Source: Spirodela intermedia
Lineage: Eukaryota; Streptophyta; Magnoliopsida; Alismatales; Araceae
Length of the DNA: 64,000 bases
Reading direction: 5' to 3'
NCBI GenBank assembly: GCA_902729315.2
Contig: LR746273.1
Location: 6,344,501-6,408,500 of the forward strand
Below, one piece after another: positions 42,262 through 56,100 of the stretch. Position 1 is the first letter of the stretch, and each line of letters opens with the position of its first letter. The position numbers were made by a program, and so were the translations under genes. Below the pieces are notes generated by a model that was given only the letters and a program-made list of their open reading frames with translations, did not search any database and was not told where the DNA came from.

Positions 42262-43392
42262 TTCATCGGCAGATATTCTTCTTGTCCATGGAGATGGAGC
42301 CTCCCTCCCACGCCTCCCCCGCCAACCCACTTACCAGTAAGAGGACAAGAGAGCACTGCCAACGCAGCACTCTGTCTTCTTATTTCCTAGTCTAACATGT
42401 GGGGAAACTTATGATCTCTTTGCCCTCCCGTGATCTCCCAACTACTCTCTCTCTCTCTCTCTCTTGCCCCATGCAGCCCTTTGAAAGTACAAGCTTTGAG
42501 CCATACACAATAAAGCGATTTCTTATTTGTTTTTGGTTTTATATCCTTCCATACTCCAACAATGACAGATAACTCCCTCCATTTGTTTCTTTACTTGCTC
42601 TTACCCCCCTAATAATCATTTACTTCTGAACCTACTCCCCATTTGGTAGTAAGCGATTAAGTTCTAGAGCCCGTCAGATCTGCCCCATTAAATCTCCCAC
42701 GTGAGCACCCCCATACTTACTCCCTTTCACCCACCCCCGCCCCAGGGGTCATATTTATACGATAAATATTTTGAAATAATTTTTATGCAATGTGGGAGTA
42801 AAAACTTAATTATTAATCTTTATTATTAGCTGGGCCATCAAGATTCGGAAATATAACGACGTGGATATTAAAATACATGGCTTATAAAGTTTTGCCAAAT
42901 TAGAGCTAACACAACCATCAAATCAAGGCGTGGGAGATAAAAAGCTGCGGCCCCAACCAGCTGAAAGGCGCTTCGATCCCCCACAAAAAGACGGCTCCTT
43001 TCGCCGGCACAGTTCCCATGGGGAGTGATGACGCGGACAACGACTTTTGACCTTGGGATGCTTCGAACTGCGTGCTAAAATCTGACTCCCCCATTGGTCC
43101 AGTTGCGGCCCCACATCCCCGGAGATATCAACGGCGAAGGGTAGCGACAAAGACGGCTGACGTCACCGAAAGTTAGGTCAGTTTTAGCGACTGGCGACGT
43201 GGGGTGCTGGTGTGTTGGACGATTCGGCTACGTGGCAGGCTGGAATCCAACCAGTTCTGTTGACCAGAGATCAATCCTCTTGGTACCAAACTCTGGCGAT
43301 GCAATAAAATTGCACCGAAAAAATTGAAGGATGAGGCTTTTATTGCCATTCTGATGAAGTATCTTCAATTTTCTAATTATTTTTAATTTAAA

Positions 43393-43395
<3 letters not shown>

Positions 43396-43426
<31 letters not shown>
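43396..43426. repeat. (TA)n microsatellite
   Basis: Perfect TA/AT run of about 31 bases. Confidence 0.9.
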
Positions 43427-43429
<3 letters not shown>

Positions 43430-43681
43430 CGACGGTACAGGGAAGGAGGCTAATCAATGGGAGTAATCACCGATCTCTCTCTTCGAAAGTACATGGACAC
43501 CAAAAATTCAGGTAAATCGAGGCATATTTCGCTGTGTGTACCGGTGACCAGGACAGTCGATGAGGGGTTGAATATCATGTCATCTTCCCTACTCTCCTTC
43601 CCTCTCTTCTCTCTCTCACTCTATCTATCTCTCTGACTGTACAGACAACAAAAGGAAACCAGACAATGGGGTTGAACCATC

Positions 43682-43727
<46 letters not shown>

Positions 43728-44230
43728 ATCTATCTATCTACCTATCTCGCTCTCTGCCAGTGTGGGACTCTCTTTCTCTCCCCCTGGGGGTTGGAACATG
43801 GCATCTTGACGTGAAGTCGAGAAACGGGGCCCCTGGGTGTCCAGGACGAGCTACCCCGCAGCAGTAAGCTTTTTAAGAGACCAAACACCCCTCCCCCATC
43901 ACCACCAACCCCACCACGACTTGAGCCGCATGTGGGGGAAGTAGTAGAGTTCGTGGATGAGATCCTCGTCCTCACAAAAGAACAAAGTGATCACCATTTT
44001 TGCGGCTCCCCCCCTCCGCTCTGCGGAGCCCATCAGTGTGAACTTTCTCTCTCTGTCTCCGTCATAGCCTTACGAAAGAGAGAGAGGGGGGCGGGGGGGG
44101 CGGGGGGGAGAGGTAGACAGAAAATGCACTCTGACGAAGTTCTGTGGATTGAAGAGTGGCAGGAGGTCTCACTTACCTTCAATTTCAATGCACAGAAAGA
44201 AGGGAGGGGGCAGTGAGTAATTCATCAGTT

Positions 44231-44234
<4 letters not shown>

Positions 44235-44308
<74 letters not shown>

Positions 44309-44370
44309 TCTCTCTCTCTCTCCCTCCCTCCCTCCCTCCCTCACTCACTCACTCACTCACTCACTCACTC
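44235..44370. repeat. Compound (TC)n-(CCCT)n-(CACT)n microsatellite
   Basis: A long TC run to about 44304, interrupted TC, then CCCT units at about 44322-44341 and CACT units to about 44370, suggesting stepwise unit change by slippage. Confidence 0.95.
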
Positions 44371-47252
44371 TCCCTCTATCCTGGTTATGATGGTGGATGG
44401 CAATAGGATCTCACCCACTTCCAAGTTCAATGTATGGAGAAGAGGATGGGCAACACTTTATCACTCTACTGTTTCTCTTTCTTCCTCATCTCTCTGTCTC
44501 TTTATCTCTCTTCTGGTTAAGAGGGGATGAAGAGGGAGATCGTGAGGACCAGACAAGGCCAGATCATTTATGACTGCTCTACCCAGCCTTTCAGAGGAAA
44601 GGTCGAGGGGACCTGCTTTACACTCATGGGGACGAAGAGCAAACTACCTCGCCGAGCTGACGGAGGATGCGTGACGACACCTGATGCGTGGCGAGTGCCG
44701 GTTCGCCAGTGGCCATGCACGTAGGGGGTTCCTCTGGCCGCCACTTGTAACCTAGCAGCTCCTCCACGTGGATATCTAGCCGGGTTCCCCCATCCCCGAA
44801 GAGGTCCTGGATCCCAGCAGCTTTCCCAATATAGATCGATCCTCGTGTCCGGGTTCCGACGATCTCACGGCCTCAGCTTAGATTCCGCTGTCTGAATCCT
44901 GCCGCCTTACTCTTTTAGGTAGTTACATCGACCCTCACTTGGTCTTCCCGCTCGCCGTGCCAGGTGCAACGACGAATTTTGCCGAGAATGGAAGATGACG
45001 AACGAATAAATCGCTTCTAATATGGCTGATATCTCTCCTCATACAAACAGTAAAACTGTCAAGACCCCAATTATCTCCGAATGAAGGATATTTTCATTTT
45101 ATTTTATAACCATTTTCAGGGGATGTCTCGATTACTATCCGAAAACGAAAAATGTCTAATAATTTGACATTGACACGTGAATATTCAAAATTATGTGTTT
45201 TATTTTTAAATATTTTAATAAATGCGTACTCAATGGGTGTTTCCTAGTTTCTCTTATTTTCCCACGCGAAGTACCCAATTAATAAAAGTTAAAACAGTTA
45301 AACTAGATTATGTTATGCACTGCTCATAAAAATTGGAATCCAAAACAGGTTGACCAGGTTGACCGATCAACTGTACAGCTAAATTGACTATGATCATATA
45401 CCCTCGTACTGGCTGATGAGGCCATTAAATTAGGACAATTTTTTTTGTATGGCCAAATTCAAATTATCATACCTAACTATGATCATACTAAGAGACACAA
45501 TGGCATTGGCCTGTTATGCATCCATCACGTTTTGTTGTTGGATTTGAAGCCAGTTTATATCATGAGTAAAGTGCAAGGGTCTACAAAAGTGAGATGCATT
45601 GTTTTGATAGTTTATCTCTAAAGGATATGATAAATTTCAGGAAAACTTTCTCGTTATATTTTTTAAAGCTTAAGCAAAAAAAAACAAAAAAATTCAAACT
45701 TTTGCATATATGATGTGAAAAAAAAAATATTATTTATTTTCGTGGTGATCATTTGGTACTTCACTTGAAAATGATCATTAAAATCGCAGCATACATTGAT
45801 ACCAAAATATTTCCAATGTATTGGTCGTTGAAATTCCATGATTTTCTTTTTCTACATTTGGAATTTACTATGTAACACGGAATCATGTCGTCACCGTTTT
45901 TGGACTCCATTCATTTCATGTTTCACTATATAAAATATTTTTTTATTACTTTAGATGGGAATTTGTTACGCCTTTAAGTTAATGACATATATACCAGACA
46001 AATTTGTCCTTCTTAGACTAATCGATCTAGACGTGAGTTAACTTGCAAAAATTAGAAAAAAAATGTCACATATGTAAAGCTTATAAACTATAAGTTTGAT
46101 GTTAATATTATTAGAGTATATGCTCTGATTTCATTCGCACCATATAAACTATAAGTTTGATGGGAAAATTCATTAACATGTAAAGCTTTTAAGTTGAAAA
46201 TGGAACCCGCAATGAAAAATGATCCAGATCACATTGACGAATATTTAAGGATATAATGATAAATTATGTGATACTTCTTCGGAATCTTAATTGGAAGAGT
46301 ACAGAATCTAGGGTAGTCACACGTGGGGGTTTGTATGCAGTGTCCTGGGGGATCATAGTGCACATGAGACCCCAAAAAATCTCATCGCGTCACGTCGTAC
46401 TCTCCACACATCCCGAAGACTGTGATCATACGGCTGAGATAAAACACGAAAATTTCCTATACTGGGAAAGAATTTTGGGGAGGCTATCGAACGACATCAT
46501 TGGTCGAAGAGTTTTGATATATAGTGATCGTTGGACAGATTTGACTTTGGAAAGTACTCTCCTTCTCTCTCTCCCTTCCTGTTGAAGGCTCTGTAGGTGT
46601 GGGGGATCCTTGGAGGGGACGAAAGCCAGAGAAGTCACAACCCCACGAGGACGCACAGCGAAAGCTTTACGTCCGTACGTCGTCGTTTTAAGGAGAAAGA
46701 GAGAGAGAGAGGGAGAGACAGAGAGAGAGAGAGTGAGTGATTGAGTGAGTGAGTAGTGGTGGGTATTCTTTCTCCCGTCCGGGCCTATAACAGCGTTTGC
46801 TGGACCAAACACGATGATGGGGGAGGAGAGAAATGCCTGAGGCGGTGGAGGAAGAAGGTAGACGTTTTGGGTTGATTCTGTGGGCAAGGATCCTTTCTCT
46901 CTCTCTCTCTCCCCTCCTCTCTCTCTCTATATACTAGAAACCTCTCTCGGACTTCGTGATGTTCCTAAACGGTCGTTGATCCTTCAGTTAGAGGGTCGAA
47001 CACGACACTTCTTGCGGCGTGCACTGAAGTTTGGTGGAGGCGGTGACTTATTTTATTCCTTCTCATAAGCACGAGCATGTATAAAAAATTTAGTTTTGTT
47101 CAGAGTCAGGGTTTCTGTTGAATTTCTATTACATAATGTCGTACATTCATGGCATCTTATTCACGAGTCAGAGATGTGTGGGGCATCACCCATAACGGAA
47201 GTACGCCGAAAAATGGCTCCTGGTTGGGCCCGGCCCTCCATCTTCACCTATC

Positions 47253-47256
<4 letters not shown>

Positions 47257-47316
<60 letters not shown>
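47257..47316. repeat. (AG)30 microsatellite
   Basis: Perfect AG run about 0.8 kb upstream of the HD-Zip I start codon. Confidence 0.95.
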
Positions 47317-47317
<1 letters not shown>

Positions 47318-48112
47318 CATTGTTCCATGTGCACAATTGTAGTGTAGCCATATGGCAAGGACCATAGAGTCTGAACTTTAGGTCAAACTCTACAGAGCTT
47401 TTCGGTTTACTTCGTAGGTTTTTACTCTGATCGCGGTACTTTGCTAAATTTTAACATGTAAATCTTGATGACTTGGTCCATCTTATCTTCATCTTTAGGC
47501 TTCAGACATCGAGTCATTGTTAACGACCCGATTTCAGACAGGATTAACATCGTCATCAACAGTCTGAATCATGAAGCCGCGTTGACCTAACTAGTTGACA
47601 AACGACTCTTATGATCGGCTTGGTAGTATACATGACGGTCTGATCTAGTCCTACCTTTTAGCCAAGAAGTACACTAGTTTGGAGCCGGGCTAACTCTGTC
47701 TTCCACAACAATGCCGCTCTCCTTCTTCCCCAAACGCCCAAACGTAGGAAAAAACTCTCTCCGGCGACAGACGGCGGGGTCTTGCCCTTCTCGCCGCCGT
47801 GGATGGCGGCACTCGTGTGGGCCCCCGAGATGGGGGATGCATACGGAAGCTTTGAGTTGTCTCGGAGCGGTGCTCCGGGCATTCTTGCCCTGTATGAGGG
47901 GTATTATGGGAACCCATCCCCATATAAGGCCCTCTGGTCCTTCGCCCCTTGATCGTCGTCCGAGAAGGCAACAAGGGGAGGTAGAAGGCCTACCGTGGAG
48001 GAGCGCAGGAGAGAGAGAGAGAGTGGGGGGAGAGGAGGAAGAGCGAGAAGGGCGGGTTTCGTTACTTATAATAAGTAGAGTATAGAGAGCTGGATCGGGA
48101 GAGCGAGCGGAT

Positions 48113-49785
48113 ATGAGCAATAACCAAGCGGAGGAACCGATGGTGGTCTCCTCTCTCATGAGTTCCTGCGTGAATAACGAGCTGCCCCAAGGTCCGTTTC
48201 TCCTCTAGATTCAGTGGCCTCTCTCTCTCGATCGCTCGCTCGCTCTTTATAGTTGGAAAACAATGCTGATATATAGGATTAAATTGCAAAATTAATGAGC
48301 GGAAAATATAAAGTGTTGAGAAATTGAATCTATGGAAAAAGCACATCGTTCAGTTGTCGCTGAACTCTCTACCTCTCTCTCTCTTTCTCTGAATGAGGGA
48401 TTTCGATGTGAGCAGGGGAGATGAACAGAAGAACGAGGAGGCGGAGGAAGAAGGCGAAGGCGGGGGAGGAGGCGAAGAAGAGGCGGTTGAGCGAGGAGCA
48501 GGTGAAGTTCCTGGAGATGAACTTCGATAGAGAGAGGAAGCTGGAGTCGGGGAGGAAGGCGAGGCTGGCAGCGGAACTAGGGCTCGACCCCAAGCAGGTG
48601 GCTGTGTGGTTCCAGAACCGGCGAGCGAGGTGGAAGAGCAAGCAGATTGAGGAGGAGTACGTACGGCTCCAGTACATGCACGATGCCGTCCTCGTCGACA
48701 AGAGCCAACTTGAAGCCGAGGTCTCTCTCTCTCTCTCCCTTCCTCCTCCTTCCCTCCCTCACTCCCTCCTCACATTCTCTCTTTATCTCTCATCGACTGC
48801 AAGATACCACAAGACAATTGATCTGAGAGTGAGACGAACTGATTATCTGAGAAGGAAAAAAATGATTCCAAAGGAAACAGACGAAAGCAGGATTTCTTCT
48901 CCATCGCCTCTCCTACTGTGAAATCTCTCTCTCTCTCTCTCTCTCTCCTTTTCTTCTTTCTCTCTTCTCTCCCTCCCCCTCTCAGAGATTTGGAAACTAC
49001 ACGTACGATAGACGTACTCAATACCGTTTGATTCCAGGTCGTGTCTCCTGACTTTCTTAGTTCAAAACTGAAGGAAATGAAAACAAGATATACAACTCAT
49101 CCAGATGACCCTCGCCTCCTCTCGTCTGGTCCTCCGGTGGTTCCTCCTCTCTCTCTCTCTCGTTCTCTCTCTTTGTGAACTTCTCCCGTTAAATAGGCTT
49201 ACTTCGGCCGCTATCAGTTGATTTTGGGTTGATCTGCCTGATTTTCCAACTCCGGGAAGGGAAAACAAGCAAATAGGTCATTGCGATACTCCTATTCATC
49301 TTTCTCTCTCTCTCTCTCTAGATGTGTATCTTTCTATCTATGTATTTTCCACTTGTACTCTCTTACACCCAAATCTCGGACCGAACACTATCCCCCGCAT
49401 CCATTTTCATCTCGATCCCTTCGGAAAAACTACCATCCCTCCTCCATTTATCCATCTATTCTCTCTTACATCAATGAAGAATTCGCAGCGGATGGTTCTG
49501 ATCATATTACATCCGCAGGTGGTGAAGCTGAAGGAGCAGCTCTCGGAGGCGGAGAAGGAGATAGCCAAGCTCTCAGCCTCTTGCAGCGAGAGGTGCAGCG
49601 GCAGCCCCATCTCGTCCTCATCCATGGAAGCCCACAAGCCCCTCCTCGGGGAGCCCGGCGCCGCTGCCGTCCCCTCGGCAGCGGCGGCTGCGGCGGCGGC
49701 GGAAGAGGACCTCGTCTTGTACATGCACGAAGACTACGGCAGTTATGTTGACATGATGGATTGGGTGGAGCTCCATGGGATGTGA
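48113..49785 (+). CDS. HD-Zip class I homeodomain-leucine zipper protein, ATHB-21/40/53-like
   Basis: Three exons: 48113-48191, 48416-48720 and 49519-49785; phases match and the product is 216 aa. A basic run (about 31-41) precedes the homeodomain (about 46-103), including [30 protein letters not shown] and the recognition helix [10 protein letters not shown] (91-100). The leucine zipper follows directly and spans the exon 2/3 junction (VDKSQLEAE to [18 protein letters not shown]). The C-terminus has a poly-Ala tract and an acidic/aromatic end with [10 protein letters not shown], like the activation tail of this clade. The VDKxxLExEV zipper start and KLESGRK helix favour the ATHB-21/40/53 subgroup over ATHB-7/12. 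These factors bind the CAATNATTG pseudopalindrome; Arabidopsis members act in ABA response and bud dormancy. Intron donors GTCCGT and GTCTCT are weak, so small boundary changes are possible. Confidence 0.9.
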
Positions 49786-52557
49786 CCTCCATGTGATCAT
49801 TATTTTGGTGTAAATTACTCCCCGTTAACCATCCATTAGCGGCCGCCTACTTCTCCTCCTTCCTCTCCTTCCTCCTGTCTGCCGTGAACATGTAAATTTT
49901 TATCATATTAACCTAGGGGTTGTTCGTGTGGATTTGGTAGATTTATCTGTAATACTTGCTTAATAAGAAGTAAAGTTTATTTCTCTGACTCGAGGACTGA
50001 GGAGCTCATATTTTTCAAATCCTACGCATCGGAGGAGCAGGAGTTTCTGAAGAAGATGATATTAGAAGAGGATGACTCTTGAACGAATCTGGCGCACCAG
50101 AGACCAAGCTGCAGAGTGATCATCAGGGGAAGAAGGGACGGAACCATTTGGTTCCTACTGGAATGGGAGGAAAGCTCGCAGTCTTGCTGCCCATCTTGAC
50201 TGATCTTGAAGAGGAAAAGGAAGAAGATGGGGGTACACGAAACCGCAACCGGTTGAAGTCTCAAAACCCTAATTCTTTTACAGAAAAGGAAGAATTGTCA
50301 TCTGGCGAGAGGGAGAGAGAGAGAGAGAGAGATGACCCATCGATCTCTGTTAGAATTAGAAGAGGCCCAACTGCACTTCGATCAATCCGAACTTTTTTTT
50401 TTTCAACAAGCATTTTAAGAAAAAGGTCTCTAGAATGACATAATTGGTCAAATATCCTACATAGAAAATCTGAACCAATATTTCTCATGCCAGAAAACTA
50501 ACTAGAGGTCTAATCTAATTGCCTAACTTTGAGTGTTCTGGGATATTTTTGCTAAATCAGGACCAAATTACGTGCGAATTTGAAATAGGGTCCCTATTCA
50601 TATATAACGTCAGGGTGAGCCGAGATCTTGACCAATTTTTCCGGTGCATCCCAATTTTACCTCAAAACTAAGCCAACAGGTAATCTTCACATCCGGGACT
50701 TCAGTTCAAGCCCACCCACCCATTTTCCGGGCCTGGCCCGACCGAGTAATCTTGCAAGAACTTCCGGGCCCGGCCCGTTGACGATTATACTACTAGAATC
50801 CCAGTTAAAGTTACAAACACAAAGAAATACATACATATATTAGTGGCAACCGAAGTGGTCCGATTCGGACAAAAAAAAGAGAAAAAGCAGTAAGAAAAGG
50901 CAAACTCTGCAAACTTCCCGTACGGAGAGCCGGAAGATTTGACCGGAGAGAAAGCCGTCGCAGTGGGAATCCTTGGATCCTTACGGAGCCCCCCACGGCG
51001 GCGGCTGTCGGAAACCCACGCCCTTCCCCCTCTCCGCTCGCCGGAGTTCCCTTTTCCTCGTCATCTCCACATCCGCATGACCGGGAACTATCCGACCACC
51101 GGAGCCGGCGAGGAATACGCCGAACTTGCAGCTCCTCCGACGCCCCTTCCCACAACCAGGGGTCTTCTCGTTCTCCCCCATCATATATATAGATAAATAG
51201 ATAGATATATAGATATATAGATAGAAAGAGAGAGAGAGAGAGAGAAGTGGTATCTGTAGGGGATTCGCCGAACCCTCAACACGTTCCCCGAGATGGAACA
51301 GTTGGGAAATAAATGGGTCTGAAGTGGCTGGTAAAATAGGCCCATTTGGGGAGCATAGTGGGCCGTCCGAACCCCCCGAACTCAGCTTGGGTGTTTGGTC
51401 TGAGCCACGGGGAAAAGGGAGTGGCCCAACACAGGCCCATAGAGCCCAATAGCACCATCTCTTAGAAATAATGGTACTTCAAAGGGTATACTTATATTAC
51501 AAGTATAATGGGGCAGTTCGAACAAAGATTAAAAATAGTTGAAGAATTGTGTGTTTAGACATATTGTTATGACTGATATGCATCATGGACTTCTCTGAAT
51601 CTCAAAATTGGTACTGTGGAAACTCTCAAAGAGTATAGGTTATAATAGGGCTGTTCTAATTATCAAGAATAATTAAACGACACCATTTGGTGAATATAGA
51701 TAGACCTTGTAGGCATATAGGGTTATAACATGATTGCTCCAAATATCAATACATGTATGCTCAAAACTACTTGTTATTCCACAAGAAGACCATCTAAACA
51801 GCTGAAACTACTTTCTATGGTCGTAACAAGTTAGAATTGTATTGAAAAGTAAAAGACTCATGAGTCATTAAATCTAAGCCCAAAAGTCAATAATCCTAAT
51901 TCAGAACATGAGATCAGGTGAACTAAAAAAATATGTCATAGCCATTAATTATCATGACCTCAAAATTAGAATAATATGCTTTTATCTTTCTATATTAATG
52001 GATATTTGGTAAAACCTACATCAAACATACTCTAGACCAATGACAAGACTCAAGTATATGAATTGAAATTAAAAATGATGAATTTGAAGTAATGAAAAAA
52101 ATCAATGACAAAATACACTAATGAATTGATGATCCTATGAAAAGAATTTGAGTAATGTCAAAATATTTATTTAAAAGATCTAACTACTAGAGTAATATAT
52201 AGAGAAAATAATCAATGATATAATTTGAATGTATGAGTATTTACTAGGTCTAAACTTAGAACTCGACCAGCTCTAAATTCAAGTTCTTAGTGAAAAAATG
52301 GGACCACAATTGAATGAAATAACATTTCATTTGATTAGGGTAGAAGAGAGAGTAGAAAAAACTTAGAGTTAAATTCATTCGGTAATAGTTAAAAAAAAAA
52401 TCATTCCTAGAATGATTGATTGATTTAAATAATAAATCCTATTTCATTTTTTTTGAATTCTTGAATTTTTGACTCAATAGCACATAACAAACTCATCCCT
52501 ATTATTTTTTACTTATGTTTGATGTCTTAACAATTGATGTTTGACACTATTAATGAT
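49786..52557. other. Intergenic DNA grading into repeat-rich DNA
   Basis: Up to about 50000 this is the 3' flank of the HD-Zip gene. A GC-rich block at about 50690-51180 includes CCCGGCCCG words and open frames on both strands without recognised domains (50811-51155 minus, 50939-51196 plus). From about 51480 the DNA becomes AT-rich with no coding potential, probably decayed transposons. Confidence 0.4.
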
Positions 52558-52820
52558 TGTCAGAGCTTCTCTTATCTTGGATAAGGGCACAGTTGTTAGA
52601 ACAAACAAGAGAGCCACTAGAGTGAGAGAGAAAGAAAAAGACTTTGTTCTTTTAGGATTAGGGTTTGTGATCCTTTAATACATCATCACTAGCTATCAAA
52701 TGATCTTTTGGGTGTAAGTGACCTGATATGATAGCCCTAAGGTAATTGGACTGATTATTCACATTAATAGACATGATAATCATATCTCAACATACGTGGA
52801 CTAATATAAGTATTCTAACA
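52558..52820 (-). repeat. 3' LTR of the copia element
   Basis: On the minus strand it starts TGTTAGAATAC and ends GCTCTGACA, with TG...CA termini. By eye it is roughly 75-80% identical to the LTR at 57335-57594, indicating an old insertion. Confidence 0.88.
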
Positions 52821-52921
52821 CTCTCTCTCAAGTTAGAGAATGAATATCTTTTATTCCCATCTTGCCTAACAATCTTCTCATTGTAGGTTTATTAGAGTAC
52901 CTTGGTGAAAATGTATGCACA

Positions 52922-53188
52922 TCACTCTTCAAACTTGACATGTTGGATAATGAGAATCTCATTTTCTATCTTTTCCTTGATGAAATGGCAATCCACCTCT
53001 ACGTGCTTGGTTTGATCGTGATGTATAAGATTGTGAAGGATATTTATAGTTGACTTATTGTTGTCGATGAGCATCGTGAGTGAATCATATTGGATCTTGA
53101 GATCTTCCAAAATCCTTTTAATCCATAATGTTTCACACACACCTTGCACCACGGCTTTAAATTCAAACTCCCCGTTGAATCTTGACAC
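52922..53188 (-). pseudogene. Copia RNase H fragment
   Basis: An 88-residue open stretch reading FKAVVQGVCETLWIKRILED, then LIDNNKSTINI and HVEVDCHFIKEK, the typical C-terminal RNase H phrases of plant copia polyproteins. It is the last domain before the 3' LTR. Confidence 0.9.
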
Positions 53189-56100
53189 TGCCCACTACTT
53201 GTTGTGCCACATGGTGAGGTTCCTTCTAAGAAACAAATAATACCTTGAAGTAAATCATCTATCTACAATAGAACCTACATAATCAATGTTAGTAAATATT
53301 TCCACATTAGTATGCCCATATGATTAAAATAAGAGCCCATAATTGAGTGTACCCTTTAGATAGAGAAGTATTTATCTCGTTGTAACATTATGTACTTCTC
53401 AAGGGTCATGCATAAATTAGCTCAACAATCTTACCGTGTAAGTAATATATAGTGAAGTGTGAGATAGATAGATCAATTTAATAATCAATATTTGATGTGT
53501 TCCTCTATCGATTGATGGGTTATCTTCACCTTGACCTAATTTTTCATCATGGTCAATAGGAGTGGTTGTTGGTTTAGTACCACTAGTTTTAGTTTCTTTA
53601 AGTAAATTTAAGATATATTTCCATTGAGATAAGAAAATAACATCTAGAATATGTAATTTCTACACCAAGAAAATATTTTTATTTTTTTAATTTCAAAGCA
53701 CACAAATAATTTATCATTCAATACTTCTATTTCTAATCAATTGTCACTAGTAAGTATCATATTATCAACATAAATTAATAAAATATAAATTATATTTTAG
53801 TTGTGTTTAAAGAAAAAAAGTATGATCATCATTACTTTGGTGATAATTCATCTCATGCATATTGATCGAGAGCTTGCCAAACCATGTCCTCAAAGATTGT
53901 TTAAGTTTATATAAAAACTTCTTTAATTATACATCATGTGTTGATTTTTCTCTTTCCTAGAACGTAGAGGTATATTTATGTACATCTTCTCATTCAGGAG
54001 TCATGCAGAAATATGTTCTTCACATCTAATTGGTGAAGTTGTCATCCCATCATCACTACATGGAGATTAAAATCCTCATGGTGTTTAATTTTACTACAGG
54101 GGTAAAAGTTTCATCATAATCAATCCTTGATTTTTGGATATATCATTTTGTTATTAATCTAGTCTTATATTTATCTACCATTCTATCAAGCTTATATTTA
54201 ATAGTAAATACATATTTACGCCCAACGAGTCTCTTATCACATGAGAGCTTAACTAGTTCTCAAGTATTATTCTTAATCAAAGTATTCATTTCTACTTTCA
54301 TAGTTTTTTTTTATTTTGCATTATTTACAATTTCATTAAGTGTTGTGGAATGAGAATGGAGCCTATTTTCATAAGAAATTAAGAGTGGGATATAGATAAT
54401 CAATGCAAAGAAAAATAATTATGTAATGGATAAGTAATATTCTTATTGATGTCATAGCATACCTACAAGTTTACTATATTTTCTTATAGTTTTGATGCAG
54501 GATTTAATTTAGTCTCATGAGTTAGATTATTTATTAAAGTAATATGTGAGATTTGTTTGCCCTTCTTTCTCGTGTAGGTATGTCTAAATCTTTTTTCTAC
54601 ACTTAATTTTTATGATTGTGACTCCTCATCACAAGGAAGTAGATAAGTTTATTGAGATGTAGTGGAATCACCTATCCTCTCTTCTCTATAGATGAAGACT
54701 TAAAATCCTCATTAGTTGTAGAATGATTTTCACTTTCATTAAAGTCGAAATCACGAGTGATATAGAATTTTCTTAATTTGTGGGTCATAACATTTATAAC
54801 ATTTTAAAGTTAGTGAGTAGTTCAAGAATACACACTTAAGTGTCCTTTGGTCTAATTTCTTGGTATGATATAGGTGAACATATGACACAGATTCAATGAG
54901 GTTGGTTTTGAGTTTTACCCTTAGAATATGAGACTCTAGGGCCTTAATAGGACTTTTCTTGTTTGAAATCTTTGATGGTCATCTATTGATTAGGTGAGTG
55001 GCCATAAGTAATGCTTTTTCCACAAGTATTTTATGATATTTCTTTAAATAAGGAATGATTTAGTCACTTCTAATAAGTGATGATTCTTTCTTTCCACAAT
55101 TCTATTTTGTTGAAGATTATTTACACAAGATGTCTCATGAACCACTATATTTGTAAAAAGAATTGAATTAAATCCTTATTGATGTAGTCATTTGTATTAT
55201 TAGTTCTAAACATTTAATTGTGATACTAAATTATCATTTCACCATTTGAAAAATACTTTCAACTTTTTTGTCACTTTTAATTTATGACTCATCAATCATA
55301 CCCATGTCATACGGATGCAATCATCAATAAAGGTGATCAACCAATGACGGTCACAAATAGTGGACATTGGTGTTGGTCCTCATACATCACTATGACTGAG
55401 GACAAAGGATTTAAGGAATCTTGAGTTAGAGAGAAGATAAATTAATTATTTATGCTTAACTAATTGGCATGTGTCACATAAGAAATTATTTTCATCAAGT
55501 TATTTACATAACTATGAGAATAAATGTCTAATAATCATGATAGAGGGATGTCTTAGGTAATGATGAAGTAATAAAAGTTGTTCAGTAGACATGTGACTTC
55601 CCCTTGATGCTACTCTTGGGGTTGTCTCCTCCACCTATGCCACTTGTGGATACTCTCATTGTGTTCTGATAATGCCTCTTATGTAATATAAATATTCTTT
55701 CTCCTTAGTAAGTATAATCTTTTGTCCCGTGTCTTTATCATATAAAACACATGTTAAAAGTAATTAAAAGGTCATGAGTGATGGATTGTCTAAGTTTACT
55801 AAGGGAAATTAAGTTGGTCGATAATAGAGGCACATGAAAAATATGATGAATCTTTCATATTCTTAGAAGTTCTATAGAATCTATGCCAACTATAGGAATA
55901 AGCTTTTGATCTACAATTAGGACTTATCTACTCTTGAAACATGTTTCATAGGTTTAAAAACATATGACGGTAGCCTTTGAGTCAAAGATTTATGTATTTA
56001 TATCTTTCAAATACATGGTTGTATGACATAGAGAATAAAAATTCAATGAGGGAAGTGTAGGAGATTAAAAAATTACTCAGGGAAGTTAATGATGATGCTA

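Larger units (their letters stand above)
40674..48112. other. Gene-poor, microsatellite-rich intergenic region
   Basis: About 7.4 kb. (CT)n or (GA)n tracts recur near 40740, 41133, 41438, 41937, 42225, 42445, 43687, 44235, 46700 and 47257; (GATA)n lies at 41684-41709 and (AT)n at 43396-43426. Open frames are mostly low-complexity translations or lack recognisable domains. Clustered TTGACC words occur near 43050-43260 and 45350-45372. The last 1-2 kb is likely upstream control DNA of the HD-Zip gene. No gene supported. Confidence 0.5.

Noticed and set aside
41716-42395. Overlapping short open frames as a possible gene
   Set aside because: Low-complexity and CT-repeat-derived, with no recognised domain or coherent splice model.
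44527-44724. 65-residue open frame MKREIVRT...
   Set aside because: Isolated, no recognised family, length expected by chance in a GC-rich patch.
50811-51196. Overlapping open frames on both strands in a GC-rich block
   Set aside because: No domain, both strands equally open, explained by base composition.
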